The position numbers and the translations under genes are program-made. 64,000 nt of DNA. It comes from Prevotella sp. GTDB lineage: Bacteria > Bacteroidota > Bacteroidia > Bacteroidales > Bacteroidaceae. The number at the start of each line of letters is the position of its first letter. Positions within the stretch are counted from its first letter, which is position 1. Location: assembly GCA_017459445.1 (NCBI GenBank), contig JAFUDJ010000033.1, forward strand, positions 1-64,000, given 5' to 3'. Shown piece after piece: positions 24,634 to 33,041 of this stretch. A model generated the notes under the pieces. The model ran no database searches. It saw nothing but the letters and a program-made list of their open reading frames with translations, and was not told the DNA's origin.

Positions 24634-26460
24634 TTACTTCACCACGAACTTCTTGCCGTCCTTGACAACGAGACCCTTGAAGTCCTTGTTGACACGCTGT
24701 CCGGCGAGGTTGTAAAGGGCACCGTTGCCAGCAACGCTGTTCATGCGGATAGCCTCAACAGCGGTAAGATACTCTTCCCAGCCAGCGAAGTCGGCCGTCA
24801 TCTGAGCCTTCACCTCACCTTCCGTCATGGCACTGTTCTTGATGAGCAGGCTGGCAAAGCGGAAGGGAGCGTCGTTGCTCGTAATGCCGTCAATCTGGTT
24901 ACCACCCAGGCAGACATACTTCAAGGCAGCACCGTTGGCTAACAGGGCCTGCAGGTCAACACCCGTCCATTCGTTCTTCTGCACGCCATCAATGAATACG
25001 GTGGCGGCATCCTTATTGAAGCTGGCAGCATAGTAGTGCCACTTGTTGTCGGCCAGCCAGTTGGTTACGGTGGTAGCCGGAGTGATGTTGCTGTTGCTCA
25101 ACTGCACCTGACCATTATACTGCAGGGCGAAGAACGGGTCAGCATAGCTTCCCTCAGCAGTGTAGGCGGTGAAGAGAGGAGCATTCTCGTAAGCAGAAGT
25201 GCCCTCGGGAGCCTGCACCCATACAGCGATGGTCAGTGCCTCCGTGTTGGCAGAGTGTGCCAGCACGTCTTCGGGCAGCAGGCAGTAGCTGGTGCGGGCG
25301 GCACTACCGTCGTTCTCGAAGTAGTTTCCGAAGACAGCACCCTCTTCATCAGTGCTGGCAAATGCGCCGTTACCGACTTTCGACTCGCCCTTCCAGGTTA
25401 CGCGGTCGCCACTCTCCTCATCCTCATAGGTAGAGAAGTTGGTGGTGTAGACGTAAGGAGGCTCAATGCCCTGAATGATTTCCTCGGCGGTCATGCCCTC
25501 GTAGAACTCGAAGCCGCCGAAGCCAATCTGCGACGAGTGCTGGAATACCCAGTACTCCTCACCCGGCTGAACGTCGAAGGTCAGCCAGCCCCAGAAGTTC
25601 TGGTTACCGTTACCGATGACATACTCACGCTCAACAGCCATAGCCTCGGCTTCTGCCTTCATCTGCTCCATCTGCTCGGGAGTCTTTTCACTCTCACCAG
25701 CTTCATACTTGGCCAGCTCTGTCTCATAGCTGCCCCAGATGTACTTGTGGTGTTCAGCATCCACTTCCTCCACGCTCAGCAGCTTTTTCTTGCCGCTCTC
25801 GTCGTTCACGCCATTGATGTAGCCGGAAGCATACAGGCGCTCAGCCTTCTGGGTGGCAGCATTGACAACGAAGGTCTTGCGGTTACCCTTGTTAGCCCAG
25901 ATTTTCACCTTGAAAGCACCTGCGGCAGTAGCCGTAAACTTGTAATACAGACCGGTGATAGGCATACCTACGGAGCCGTCGGGCTCGTAGAACACGTAAT
26001 CAGCCTTGTAGCTACCCTCCACGAGCTCGCCATCCTTGGAGTTCTGGACGCAGTACATATCGACGTATGGATTACCCGTACCGGTGACATACCAGAAGTC
26101 GATGTCGCCATGGTTCTTCAGTCCCCAGTTTACATCGTTCCATGCACCGACGGAAGCCACCTCGTAGGTATTCTCCTTACCCTCAACAGGCTCACCCGGC
26201 TCAATCTGCTGTGCACCACCGCCGATATTAGTATCATTGGCAGGGGTAGTACCACCGACGGCAGTACAGGTAGCCTTGCCGGCCGTGAACGTAACAATCG
26301 ACTTACCATCAGCCGTGTTGGTAGCCACGCCGCCATTCTCGCCGGCAACGGCAGCAAACTCAGGAGCCAGCTTGCCGTCGCGGATGGCGTTGTAGACGTC
26401 CTGGGCGTTAGCACTCATGGCAACAACGGCCATGGAAATAAGCGTAAAAATTTTCTTCAT
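24634..26460 (-). CDS. Secreted LamG/concanavalin-A-like domain protein with T9SS tail
   Basis: Predicted T9SS cargo of 608 residues. It has a signal peptide (MKKIFTLISMAVVAMSANAQ), an N-terminal beta region that includes a short Glu-rich helix (near 260-275), and a LamG/concanavalin-like jelly roll at about 390-560 with the typical NKWHYYAASF and FIDGVQKNEW segments. It ends in the sorting tail YNLAGQRVNKDFKGLVVKDG then KKFVVK. It shares orientation and sorting tail with the larger neighbour but has its own promoter and terminator. LamG folds bind carbohydrates or proteins; no enzyme motif is evident. Confidence 0.85.
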   Translation of the reverse strand: MKKIFTLISMAVVAMSANAQDVYNAIRDGKLAPEFAAVAGENGGVATNTADGKSIVTFTAGKATCTAVGGTTPANDTNIGGGAQQIEPGEPVEGKENTYEVASVGAWNDVNWGLKNHGDIDFWYVTGTGNPYVDMYCVQNSKDGELVEGSYKADYVFYEPDGSVGMPITGLYYKFTATAAGAFKVKIWANKGNRKTFVVNAATQKAERLYASGYINGVNDESGKKKLLSVEEVDAEHHKYIWGSYETELAKYEAGESEKTPEQMEQMKAEAEAMAVEREYVIGNGNQNFWGWLTFDVQPGEEYWVFQHSSQIGFGGFEFYEGMTAEEIIQGIEPPYVYTTNFSTYEDEESGDRVTWKGESKVGNGAFASTDEEGAVFGNYFENDGSAARTSYCLLPEDVLAHSANTEALTIAVWVQAPEGTSAYENAPLFTAYTAEGSYADPFFALQYNGQVQLSNSNITPATTVTNWLADNKWHYYAASFNKDAATVFIDGVQKNEWTGVDLQALLANGAALKYVCLGGNQIDGITSNDAPFRFASLLIKNSAMTEGEVKAQMTADFAGWEEYLTAVEAIRMNSVAGNGALYNLAGQRVNKDFKGLVVKDGKKFVVK

Positions 26461-26776
26461 AACGTTATTTATTAGAGTTAGTACTAAAAACTGTGTGCAA
26501 ATTTATGGTTTTTCTTCCAAACAACCAAATATTTTGGCAATTAGTTGTAAAAAATACGCTTTTCCCTTTGATATTGTAACAGCATACTATACAGCGGAAG
26601 GGGAGATGGGCGTTTGGAAATACAGAAAATATACGATTCTGCACTTATTTTGAGGAATAAAGTTAAAAACAGCAAGAAAAAGTTGGAGGTTTCACCGGAA
26701 ATCATTATATTTGCAGTGGCATTCATGTCAGCTAACTTATCTATCTAACTTAAAACTTATACAGGAGGACACAACT
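26461..26776. other. Divergent intergenic region
   Basis: Two outward promoters are seen: TAAATTTG on the minus strand (26498-26505) for the LamG-type gene, and TATATTTG on the plus strand (about 26706-26713) for the small ORF. The rest is A/T-rich with no hairpin, repeat or coding signal. Confidence 0.6.
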
Positions 26777-26881
26777 ATGAAAACTCAAAAAATGCTTCAT
26801 GAAGAGGAGTACGAATTGGACAACCAGTACAATGAAGAGGAGCGCTATATGCGCAACGACAACAGCATCTGGTACAATTAG
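26777..26881 (+). CDS. Small acidic ORF, 34 residues
   Basis: An ATG at 26777 follows an AGGAGG Shine-Dalgarno sequence (26763-26768), unusual for this phylum, and a TATATTTG box. The product is MKTQKMLHEEEYELDNQY then a second Glu-rich stretch and SIWYN, with two EEE/EEER blocks. It resembles no family I know. It directly precedes the DUF6621-like gene, separated only by a heptamer array that starts at its stop codon. It could be a leader peptide or a real small protein. Confidence 0.55.
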   Translation: MKTQKMLHEEEYELDNQYNEEERYMRNDNSIWYN

Positions 26882-26894
26882 TGAAAAACGAAAA

Positions 26895-27473
26895 GTGAAG
26901 AACGAAACATGGACTCATCATGTCATCCTTGTCGACGCTGACTACGTCGACAAGGTTGCGTTTAACCTCATCGTCAACTTCGAGCGCATGCTGGGCCGCC
27001 GCATTCCACAGGCCGACATGGCACGGTGGTTGGAGTGTGTGGCATTAGACGGAGGAATGCGAGCATCACAGGATTCCACACAAGTCATCCTCCTGCATAA
27101 AAAGGAGCAGATGGACAACTTCATGCCCGGAGCCTTTGCCGACCTTGACGGCAAGGCGTTTACCGGACGGTTGGGCGAGTTTCTCATCAGTTGTGTTCAG
27201 GTGGAGGACATGGTGACGATGGACGACCTGTTCATCGACTCGCTACAGGTCGTCAGCAATGCGGCAGAGGTCAAACGACTCGTCGTGGTGCCCGACGCAG
27301 AGCATATATATAATAAGGTACGCGAGGGATTGCGCCACTGCGACCCCGACAAACATGTCACCGTGCTCGCTATGCAACCCATGGAGGGCGGCTCTTTCCA
27401 ACAGGACATCTTAGGCTACTCGCTGATGGCCGCTTTGGGCATCAGCTCTGACGAGCTGACTGGATTGTCATAG
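26895..27473 (+). CDS. DUF6621-like conserved Bacteroidales protein
   Basis: Conserved protein of unknown function, 192 residues from the GTG at 26895. Homologues as I recall them begin just before HVILVDADYVDKVAFNLIVNF, so the longer frame from 26799, which overlaps the small acidic ORF, is unlikely. It contains ILVDADYVD, an acidic site that recalls NYN/PIN-type folds, and later LVVVPDAEHIYNKV. A catalytic role is speculation. It is separated from the next gene by a long octamer array and probably shares its transcript. The start codon is uncertain because it lies within a heptamer array. Confidence 0.7.
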   Translation: MKNETWTHHVILVDADYVDKVAFNLIVNFERMLGRRIPQADMARWLECVALDGGMRASQDSTQVILLHKKEQMDNFMPGAFADLDGKAFTGRLGEFLISCVQVEDMVTMDDLFIDSLQVVSNAAEVKRLVVVPDAEHIYNKVREGLRHCDPDKHVTVLAMQPMEGGSFQQDILGYSLMAALGISSDELTGLS

Positions 27474-27476
27474 CAT

Positions 27477-27596
27477 CGAAACTTCGAAATATCGAAATTA
27501 CGAAATTACGAAGCATCGAAGCATCGAAATATCGAAGCATCGAAATTACGAAATAACGAAGCATCGAAATTACGAAACATCGAAACAACGAAATAA
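27477..27596 (+). repeat. Fifteen perfect octamers filling an operon gap
   Basis: Fifteen units of the form cgaaNNNN (cgaaatta, cgaagcat, cgaaatat, cgaaataa and similar) follow each other from four bases after the upstream stop to five bases before the next ATG, with no phase slip. Unit types alternate irregularly, which argues against simple recent expansion of one unit. Confidence 0.9.
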
Positions 27597-27601
27597 AAAC
27601 T

Positions 27602-28867
27602 ATGAGCAGAGTATTAATGATTGGCGCCGGAGGCGTCGCAACAGTAGCAGCGTTCAAGATAGCGCAGAACGCTGATGTGTTCACAGAATTCATGATTGCA
27701 AGTCGTCGCAAGCAGAAGTGCGACGCCATCGTAGAGGCCATCAGGGCCAAAGGTTTGCTAACCCCCAGCACCCAACGCCCAACACCCATTAGCATTAAGA
27801 CCGCACAGGTGGATGCCGATGACGTGGAGCAGCTGAAGACATTGTTCAACGACTACAAGCCCGAGCTTGTGATTAATCTCGCCCTGCCCTATCAGGACCT
27901 GACCATCATGGAAGCCTGCCTGGCTTGCGGATGCAGCTATTTAGACACGGCGAACTACGAGCCGAAGGACGAGGCTCACTTCGAGTATTCCTGGCAGTGG
28001 GCCTATCGCGAACGTTTCAAGGAAGCAGGCCTGACGGCTATCCTCGGCTGCGGCTTCGACCCGGGCGTCACCAGCATCTATACGGCCTACGCTGCCAAGC
28101 ATCATTTCGATGCCATTGAGTATTTGGACATCGTCGACTGCAACGCCGGCGACCACCACAAGGCTTTCGCCACCAACTTCAACCCCGAAATCAACATCCG
28201 CGAGATTACCCAAAAGGGCCTTTACTGGGAAGACGGCAAGTGGGTAGAGACGGAGCCGTTGGAAATCCACAAGGACCTGACCTATCCGAACATCGGCCCA
28301 CGCGACAGCTATCTGCTGCACCATGAGGAGATAGAATCGCTGGTCATCAACTACCCGACCATCAAGCGCGCCCGTTTCTGGATGACCTTCGGCCAGCAGT
28401 ATCTGAAGCACCTCGAAGTGATTCAGAACATCGGCATGAGCCGCATCGACGAAGTGGAATACGAAGCCCCGCTGGCTGACGGCACAGGCGTAGCGAAAGT
28501 AAAGATTGTCCCCTTGCAGTTCCTCAAGGCCGTGCTGCCTAACCCGCAGGAGCTCGGAGAGAACTATGAGGGCGAGACCAGCATCGGCTGCCGCATCCGT
28601 GGCATCGGCAAGGACGGCAAGGAGCATACCTATTATGTGTACAACAACTGTTCGCACCGCGCCGCATACGAAGAGACGGGCATGCAGGGCGTGTCGTACA
28701 CCACAGGCGTGCCGGCCATGATTGGTGCCATGATGTTCTGCAAAGGGCTGTGGAAGAAGCCGGGTGTGTATAACGTTGAGGAGTTCGACCCGGACCCCTT
28801 CATGGAACAACTGAACCAGCAAGGCCTGCCCTGGCACGAAATCCACGACGGCGACCTGGAGCTGTAA
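27602..28867 (+). CDS. Saccharopine dehydrogenase family protein, probable carboxy(nor)spermidine dehydrogenase
   Basis: NAD(P)H-dependent reductase of 421 residues. Closest in character to the carboxyspermidine/carboxynorspermidine dehydrogenases that make spermidine or norspermidine from aspartate semialdehyde and a diamine. The Rossmann motif GAGGVATVAAFKIAQ opens the protein; GCGFDPGVTSIYTAYAAKH and the NCSHRAAYEETGMQGVSYTTG region are conserved. Residues about 50-63 (TPSTQRPTPIS region) are low-complexity and look inserted. An octamer array forms its leader and a strong terminator follows. Confidence 0.85.
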   Translation: MSRVLMIGAGGVATVAAFKIAQNADVFTEFMIASRRKQKCDAIVEAIRAKGLLTPSTQRPTPISIKTAQVDADDVEQLKTLFNDYKPELVINLALPYQDLTIMEACLACGCSYLDTANYEPKDEAHFEYSWQWAYRERFKEAGLTAILGCGFDPGVTSIYTAYAAKHHFDAIEYLDIVDCNAGDHHKAFATNFNPEINIREITQKGLYWEDGKWVETEPLEIHKDLTYPNIGPRDSYLLHHEEIESLVINYPTIKRARFWMTFGQQYLKHLEVIQNIGMSRIDEVEYEAPLADGTGVAKVKIVPLQFLKAVLPNPQELGENYEGETSIGCRIRGIGKDGKEHTYYVYNNCSHRAAYEETGMQGVSYTTGVPAMIGAMMFCKGLWKKPGVYNVEEFDPDPFMEQLNQQGLPWHEIHDGDLEL

Positions 28868-28871
28868 GCAT

Positions 28872-28901
28872 AAAAAATCCTGCCGATTGGCAGGATTTTT
28901 T
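28872..28901 (+). terminator. Bidirectional Rho-independent terminator
   Basis: A perfect stem TCCTGCC/GGCAGGA around gatt is flanked by six A and six T. It serves the convergent polyamine gene and the polysaccharide-export operon. Confidence 0.9.
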
Positions 28902-28922
28902 ATAACGGTATGTTTTGCTTCA

Positions 28923-29108
28923 TTACTTAATCGAATACACGACAACAACAGCTATAGCCATAATAACGGCTAAGACTATCAGAAAAATCTTCAGGCACTT
29001 CTCTGCCACCTTCCTTATCCTGTTGTTACGCAAGGTACGGATTCTGTACAGGGTTGCTTCGTCCTTCTCGCGATGATGGTGGTGATGGTGATGTCCGTGT
29101 TCTGACAT
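28923..29108 (-). CDS. Small His-rich single-pass membrane protein
   Basis: A 61-residue protein with an N-terminal run of seven His after MSEHG, a basic middle (RIRTLRNNRIRK) and one strong C-terminal membrane helix (FLIVLAVIMAIAVVVVY). It is the last gene of the wzc-HAD-wza operon, 14 bases after wza. The polyhistidine is genomic. Metal binding or a role in assembly of the export complex is possible. I do not recognise a named family. Confidence 0.7.
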   Translation of the reverse strand: MSEHGHHHHHHHREKDEATLYRIRTLRNNRIRKVAEKCLKIFLIVLAVIMAIAVVVVYSIK

Positions 29109-29122
29109 AATTTCCCCTCCCC

Positions 29123-29923
29123 TTACTTAAGAATGTTATACAACAGCGAGGTCAGCGAGATGAGAATACTGGTGGCCGAGAACCACAGCGTGGTCATGGA
29201 GCCTACACTTGAATTCTGCGACTTCACCTTATTCGGCTCTACATAGACGATGTCGTTCTGCTGCAGATAATAGTAAGGTGAATTGATGATGTTGGCATCA
29301 TTCAGGTTCAGCACATGAATCTCCTTTTTGCCGGAGGCATCCTCACGAATGAGCTTCACACGGTCACGGACGCCGTAGATGGTCAGGTCCCCGGCCTGGG
29401 CCAGAGCCTCAAGGATGTTGATTTTCTCGTTGGCCACCGTGAACATGCCCGGACGGGACACTTCGCCGAGGACGGAGATTTTGTAGTTAATCATACGGAC
29501 GGTGACGATGGGATTCTCGGCAGCATTCATGAACGGCTTGATACGCTCGTAGATAAGATTCTCTGCCTCGTTCTTGGTGAGACCGCCCAAATGTATCTTG
29601 CCGATAAGGGGAAAGTCGATGTTACCCTCGTTGTCGACGATATAGCTCTGCAGGCTGGGCTGCGTAGTAGCCGTAATCCTCGTAGAGAGCGACTGCGCCG
29701 TAGCCACCGTCAGGTTGAAGGGTGCGGCAGCCTCCGGGTCAGTGGTATTCACGGTAATGGACAGCACATCCTTCGGCATGATGCGGGCATCATAGAGAAT
29801 GCGCGACATTTCAAGGTCAACATTGTCGGAATTCTGGAAATAGGCAACATTCTTGCTGCTTCCGCATCCCGTAATGAGGTATGCAAATGCTACCAATGCT
29901 AAGAAATAAGATATTCTTTTCAT
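29123..29923 (-). CDS. Polysaccharide export outer-membrane lipoprotein (Wza-like)
   Basis: Wza-type export channel of 266 residues in the outer membrane. The start at 29923 gives a lipoprotein signal with the lipobox LITGC; the frame upstream to 30013 overlaps the HAD gene. The polysaccharide export domain begins around RILYDARIMPKDVLSITV, and one SLBB domain (about 140-190, VRMINYKISVLGEVSRPG) follows. A C-terminal hydrophobic segment closes the protein. It pairs with Wzc upstream for surface polysaccharide secretion, but no glycosyltransferases are adjacent. Confidence 0.92.
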   Translation of the reverse strand: MKRISYFLALVAFAYLITGCGSSKNVAYFQNSDNVDLEMSRILYDARIMPKDVLSITVNTTDPEAAAPFNLTVATAQSLSTRITATTQPSLQSYIVDNEGNIDFPLIGKIHLGGLTKNEAENLIYERIKPFMNAAENPIVTVRMINYKISVLGEVSRPGMFTVANEKINILEALAQAGDLTIYGVRDRVKLIREDASGKKEIHVLNLNDANIINSPYYYLQQNDIVYVEPNKVKSQNSSVGSMTTLWFSATSILISLTSLLYNILK

Positions 29924-29945
29924 AATCATGATAATTTTCTTTATT

Positions 29946-30374
29946 CTAAAAGTTCCACCAGTGCTTCTTGCGCGGCTGCTGCGGATAGGCCAGATGGTGG
30001 TCGCCATGCTCAATGACGTCGTTCCACTTCTGCTTGTGCTTAATCATGCGGTAGATGGTGCCCCAGTCGGGCAGTCCGCCGAGATTACGGTCATCAATGA
30101 ATATGTCTGCCTTCAGCTTCCGCGAGAAGTGCGGGTTGTTGTCCGTCGTCTCTTCAGGATAGTCCTTGTTGACGGCATAGAACTCCACGCCCCGCTCCTT
30201 GCACCATTGAACGGCCTCGTCTAACAGCTTCCCCTCGCGGACGGACCACAGAATCAGCTTGTGGTGGTCGTTCTGAAGCATTTTCAGCGTATCCACGGCG
30301 AAAGGCAGTTCTTCGCCTATCGCAGGGTATTTGTGCGTGACTATCGTTCCGTCAAAATCAACTGCTATGGTCAA
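29946..30374 (-). CDS. HAD-superfamily hydrolase (BT0820-like)
   Basis: Small HAD phosphatase-like protein of 142 residues without a large cap domain. Motif I is VDFDGTIV, motif II Ser lies in LILWSVREG, and the motif IV acidic pair is in FIDDRNLGG. It sits between wzc and wza in one operon, seven bases after the wzc stop. Small Bacteroidales HAD proteins of this type are usually annotated as hydrolases of unknown substrate. A role in dephosphorylating Wzc or a sugar phosphate is inference from position only. Confidence 0.82.
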   Translation of the reverse strand: MTIAVDFDGTIVTHKYPAIGEELPFAVDTLKMLQNDHHKLILWSVREGKLLDEAVQWCKERGVEFYAVNKDYPEETTDNNPHFSRKLKADIFIDDRNLGGLPDWGTIYRMIKHKQKWNDVIEHGDHHLAYPQQPRKKHWWNF

Positions 30375-30381
30375 TGCTCAC

Positions 30382-32904
30382 TTACTTTTTAATAGAGTCA
30401 TCGTCTTTATTGCCATAGTGGCTGTTGGCATAGCTGCCGTAGCTACCATAGTTTCCATAGTTGCTGTAGCCGCCACTGTAGTTGTAGCCGTAGCGTCCAT
30501 ACTTGCCGTACTTGCCGTAGCCATAGTAGTAGCCGTACTTCTTCTTCGACATATCCACGCCGTTGAGAATCACGCAGAGGTTCTTCAGTTTCTCGTTGGC
30601 AGCCAGGCTGTTGAGCAAACCGATGTCGCTCTTCGGCGTGTAGTCGGCGCGGCAGACATAGCAGGATACGTTGGCGTAACGTGCCAGCTGCATGGTATCG
30701 GCCACAAGACCTACCGGTGCTGTATCAAGGATGACATAGTCGTACTTCTGCTTGAGGACGTCGATGACCTGTCCCATGCTTTCACGTGCCAGCAGCTCTG
30801 TCGGGTTGGGAGGTATCGGACCGGCGAGCAACAGGTCGAGGTTGCTGTTAACGCCCGAGTTCACTATCTGTGCCTCCACGTCGGCAGCAGCCACATGGCT
30901 CTTGCTGAGCAGGGTGCTGACACCACGCTGCTTGTCAGTAATGCCGAAGAGCTTGCCTAAGGCAGGCCGGCGGATGTCCATACCGCAGAGGATGACCTTC
31001 TTGCCTAACAGGGAGAACGACGTGGCCATATTGGCGGCGATAAACGTCTTACCCTCACCAGAGATGGACGACGTGAAGAGAATGACCTTGTCTTCCTCTT
31101 TCATCATAAACTGCACGTTGGTACGCAGCGAGCGGAAAATCTCGTCTATCTGGTTGTTCTTGTCGGCCTGCACCACGATACCGGCACTGTTCTTCACGGC
31201 ATCGCTGGCGACAGGAACGTCGGCGACGATAGGCAGTTTCGTCAGGCGTGCCAAGTCTTCGCGGCCTTCGATGCGGAAGCGCAGCAGCTGCAGCAAGAAT
31301 ATCAAGACGAAGGGAATACCGATGCCAAGCACGATGGCAGCCAATAGGATGATAGCCTTCTTCGGGCTGACCTGTCCGTTGAACTGCGGCTCGTCAATCA
31401 GCTTGCCCTTGTTGGCAGTGGCAGCCAGCGAGATACTGTTCTCCTCGCGCTTCTGCAACAGCAGCAGGTAGAGGCCAGACTTCACTTCCTGCTGACGGCC
31501 AATCTGGTTCAGGACGCGCTCCTGTTCCGGTGTGCTGCCGATACGGCTCTGGTATTTTGAATACTGGCTCTGAATACCCCGGCGCTGGATGTCGGCCGAG
31601 TTGCGGGCCTGCAGCAAAGCCGTGCGGATTGACGCCTGCAACTCATCCAGAGTCGACGTCATAATCTGCACCTGGGGAGCCTGCTCACTGGCAGCCTTCA
31701 TCAAGCGGTTACGGTCTTGCACCGTCTTGTTGTAGTTGGTAATCAGCATCGTCGAGGCGGCATCAGTCATACCGACGTTCGACGGGATAATCTTATACTG
31801 GTTCTCCGGCTTGTCGATGAATTCGCGGAGGTAGTCCAGCAGCTGAATCTGCGAGTTAGCCTCCGACAATTTGTTAGCATACTGGCTCGACATCTGCAGC
31901 GACTGAGTAGCATCCATCTGCAATGTCGTCACGGCGTTACGCTTCTTATAGTTCTCCAGAGCATCCTCCGTAGAACCCAGCTCGGCGTCTATCTTCTCCA
32001 AACGTCCGTTGATGAACTCTTCCGTCTTCAGGGCTATCTCGTTCTTGTCGGCATTGGCCTGACTGTTATAGCTCAAGGCCAGCTGGTTCAGGAACTCAAT
32101 GCCTCGCAGGGGATGCGCATCCTTCAAGGTCAGCTGGGCTATCGTCGTCATCTTCGAGGTCGGCTCGACGGTCAGGCGCGACACATAGCCCATAGCGATG
32201 GACATTGGCGGATTGATGGTGATAAGGAACTCCTCGCCATTCTCCATTTCAAAGGCATCGTTCTGGGCAAAGGATACCTTACCGAACACCGTCGACAGCG
32301 TGTCGGGCAGCGACTTGATGTCGCGCTCGAACTCCGTGACAGGCTGGTTCTTGAACATAGTCTGTCCCTTCACATGATAGACTTTGTTGCTGCGGGTCAG
32401 CGTCATGGCGATGCTCTTCTTGCCGAACATCAGGTCCTTGTCCCACTGTATGAGGCTGTCAAGCTCCAGGTCGACACTCACAGGCTGCGTCTTGTAAATC
32501 AGCGGCTTGGTGATACGACCAACCGACCTGTACTCTACGTACAGCTTCAGGTCCATGACGGCATCACGGGCCAGGATTTTCGACTGGAGTATCTCCACCT
32601 CGTTGTCAATACCTTCTGAGTTGGTCAGGATACCGAACTCCTGCATGTTGGCCAACATGTTGGCACTGCGGCGCTGGCGGCTGTTGTCCTCCTTTATCAG
32701 CATTTTCACCGACACCTCGTAGACAGGTGACGAGTAGCGCAGGTAAATCAATGCGCCACATACACAGATAAACAAGGACAGGAGGAACCACTGCCAGTGA
32801 AGCACCAGTATGGAGAAGACGGTTCGGAAATTAAACGACGACTCTTCTTCCTGCTCCAGTACTTCGCCCAGATTTTCGTTGTTTTGCTTGAGTGTATCAG
32901 ACAT
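30382..32904 (-). CDS. Chain-length regulator / bacterial tyrosine kinase (Wzc-like)
   Basis: Inner-membrane protein of 840 residues that controls polysaccharide length and export. It has an N-terminal Wzz domain with a first membrane helix near 35-55, a long coiled-coil periplasmic region, a second helix near 510-535 (KAIILLAAIVLGIGIPFVL), then a BY-kinase domain with Walker A SSISGEGKT (near 610), Walker A' CGMDIRRP and Walker B VILDTAP. The C-terminal tail of about 42 residues has 16 Tyr, the autophosphorylation cluster, encoded by repeated DNA (30410-30540). It is the first gene of the operon, with TAACTTTG upstream at 32944-32951 on the minus strand. Confidence 0.95.
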   Translation of the reverse strand: MSDTLKQNNENLGEVLEQEEESSFNFRTVFSILVLHWQWFLLSLFICVCGALIYLRYSSPVYEVSVKMLIKEDNSRQRRSANMLANMQEFGILTNSEGIDNEVEILQSKILARDAVMDLKLYVEYRSVGRITKPLIYKTQPVSVDLELDSLIQWDKDLMFGKKSIAMTLTRSNKVYHVKGQTMFKNQPVTEFERDIKSLPDTLSTVFGKVSFAQNDAFEMENGEEFLITINPPMSIAMGYVSRLTVEPTSKMTTIAQLTLKDAHPLRGIEFLNQLALSYNSQANADKNEIALKTEEFINGRLEKIDAELGSTEDALENYKKRNAVTTLQMDATQSLQMSSQYANKLSEANSQIQLLDYLREFIDKPENQYKIIPSNVGMTDAASTMLITNYNKTVQDRNRLMKAASEQAPQVQIMTSTLDELQASIRTALLQARNSADIQRRGIQSQYSKYQSRIGSTPEQERVLNQIGRQQEVKSGLYLLLLQKREENSISLAATANKGKLIDEPQFNGQVSPKKAIILLAAIVLGIGIPFVLIFLLQLLRFRIEGREDLARLTKLPIVADVPVASDAVKNSAGIVVQADKNNQIDEIFRSLRTNVQFMMKEEDKVILFTSSISGEGKTFIAANMATSFSLLGKKVILCGMDIRRPALGKLFGITDKQRGVSTLLSKSHVAAADVEAQIVNSGVNSNLDLLLAGPIPPNPTELLARESMGQVIDVLKQKYDYVILDTAPVGLVADTMQLARYANVSCYVCRADYTPKSDIGLLNSLAANEKLKNLCVILNGVDMSKKKYGYYYGYGKYGKYGRYGYNYSGGYSNYGNYGSYGSYANSHYGNKDDDSIKK

Positions 32905-32943
32905 AATCTGTACTATGTTTTTGATTTATACATTAATTGCGGT

Positions 32944-32951
32944 GCAAAGTT
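32944..32951 (-). promoter_or_regulatory. -7 element of the polysaccharide-export operon
   Basis: The reverse complement TAACTTTG lies 39 bases before the wzc start. Confidence 0.5.
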
Positions 32952-33041
32952 AATGCTTTTTTTTTATATAATTGCAAATTCTTTGAAAAAATATCGCTTT
33001 TTTCTTGGATTTCGTCATTTTCCAACGGTTTTATCCATGTA

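Noticed and set aside
28923..29108. His run as a cloning-vector artefact
   Set aside because: It sits inside a native operon, in a protein with a plausible membrane helix, followed by a natural terminator.
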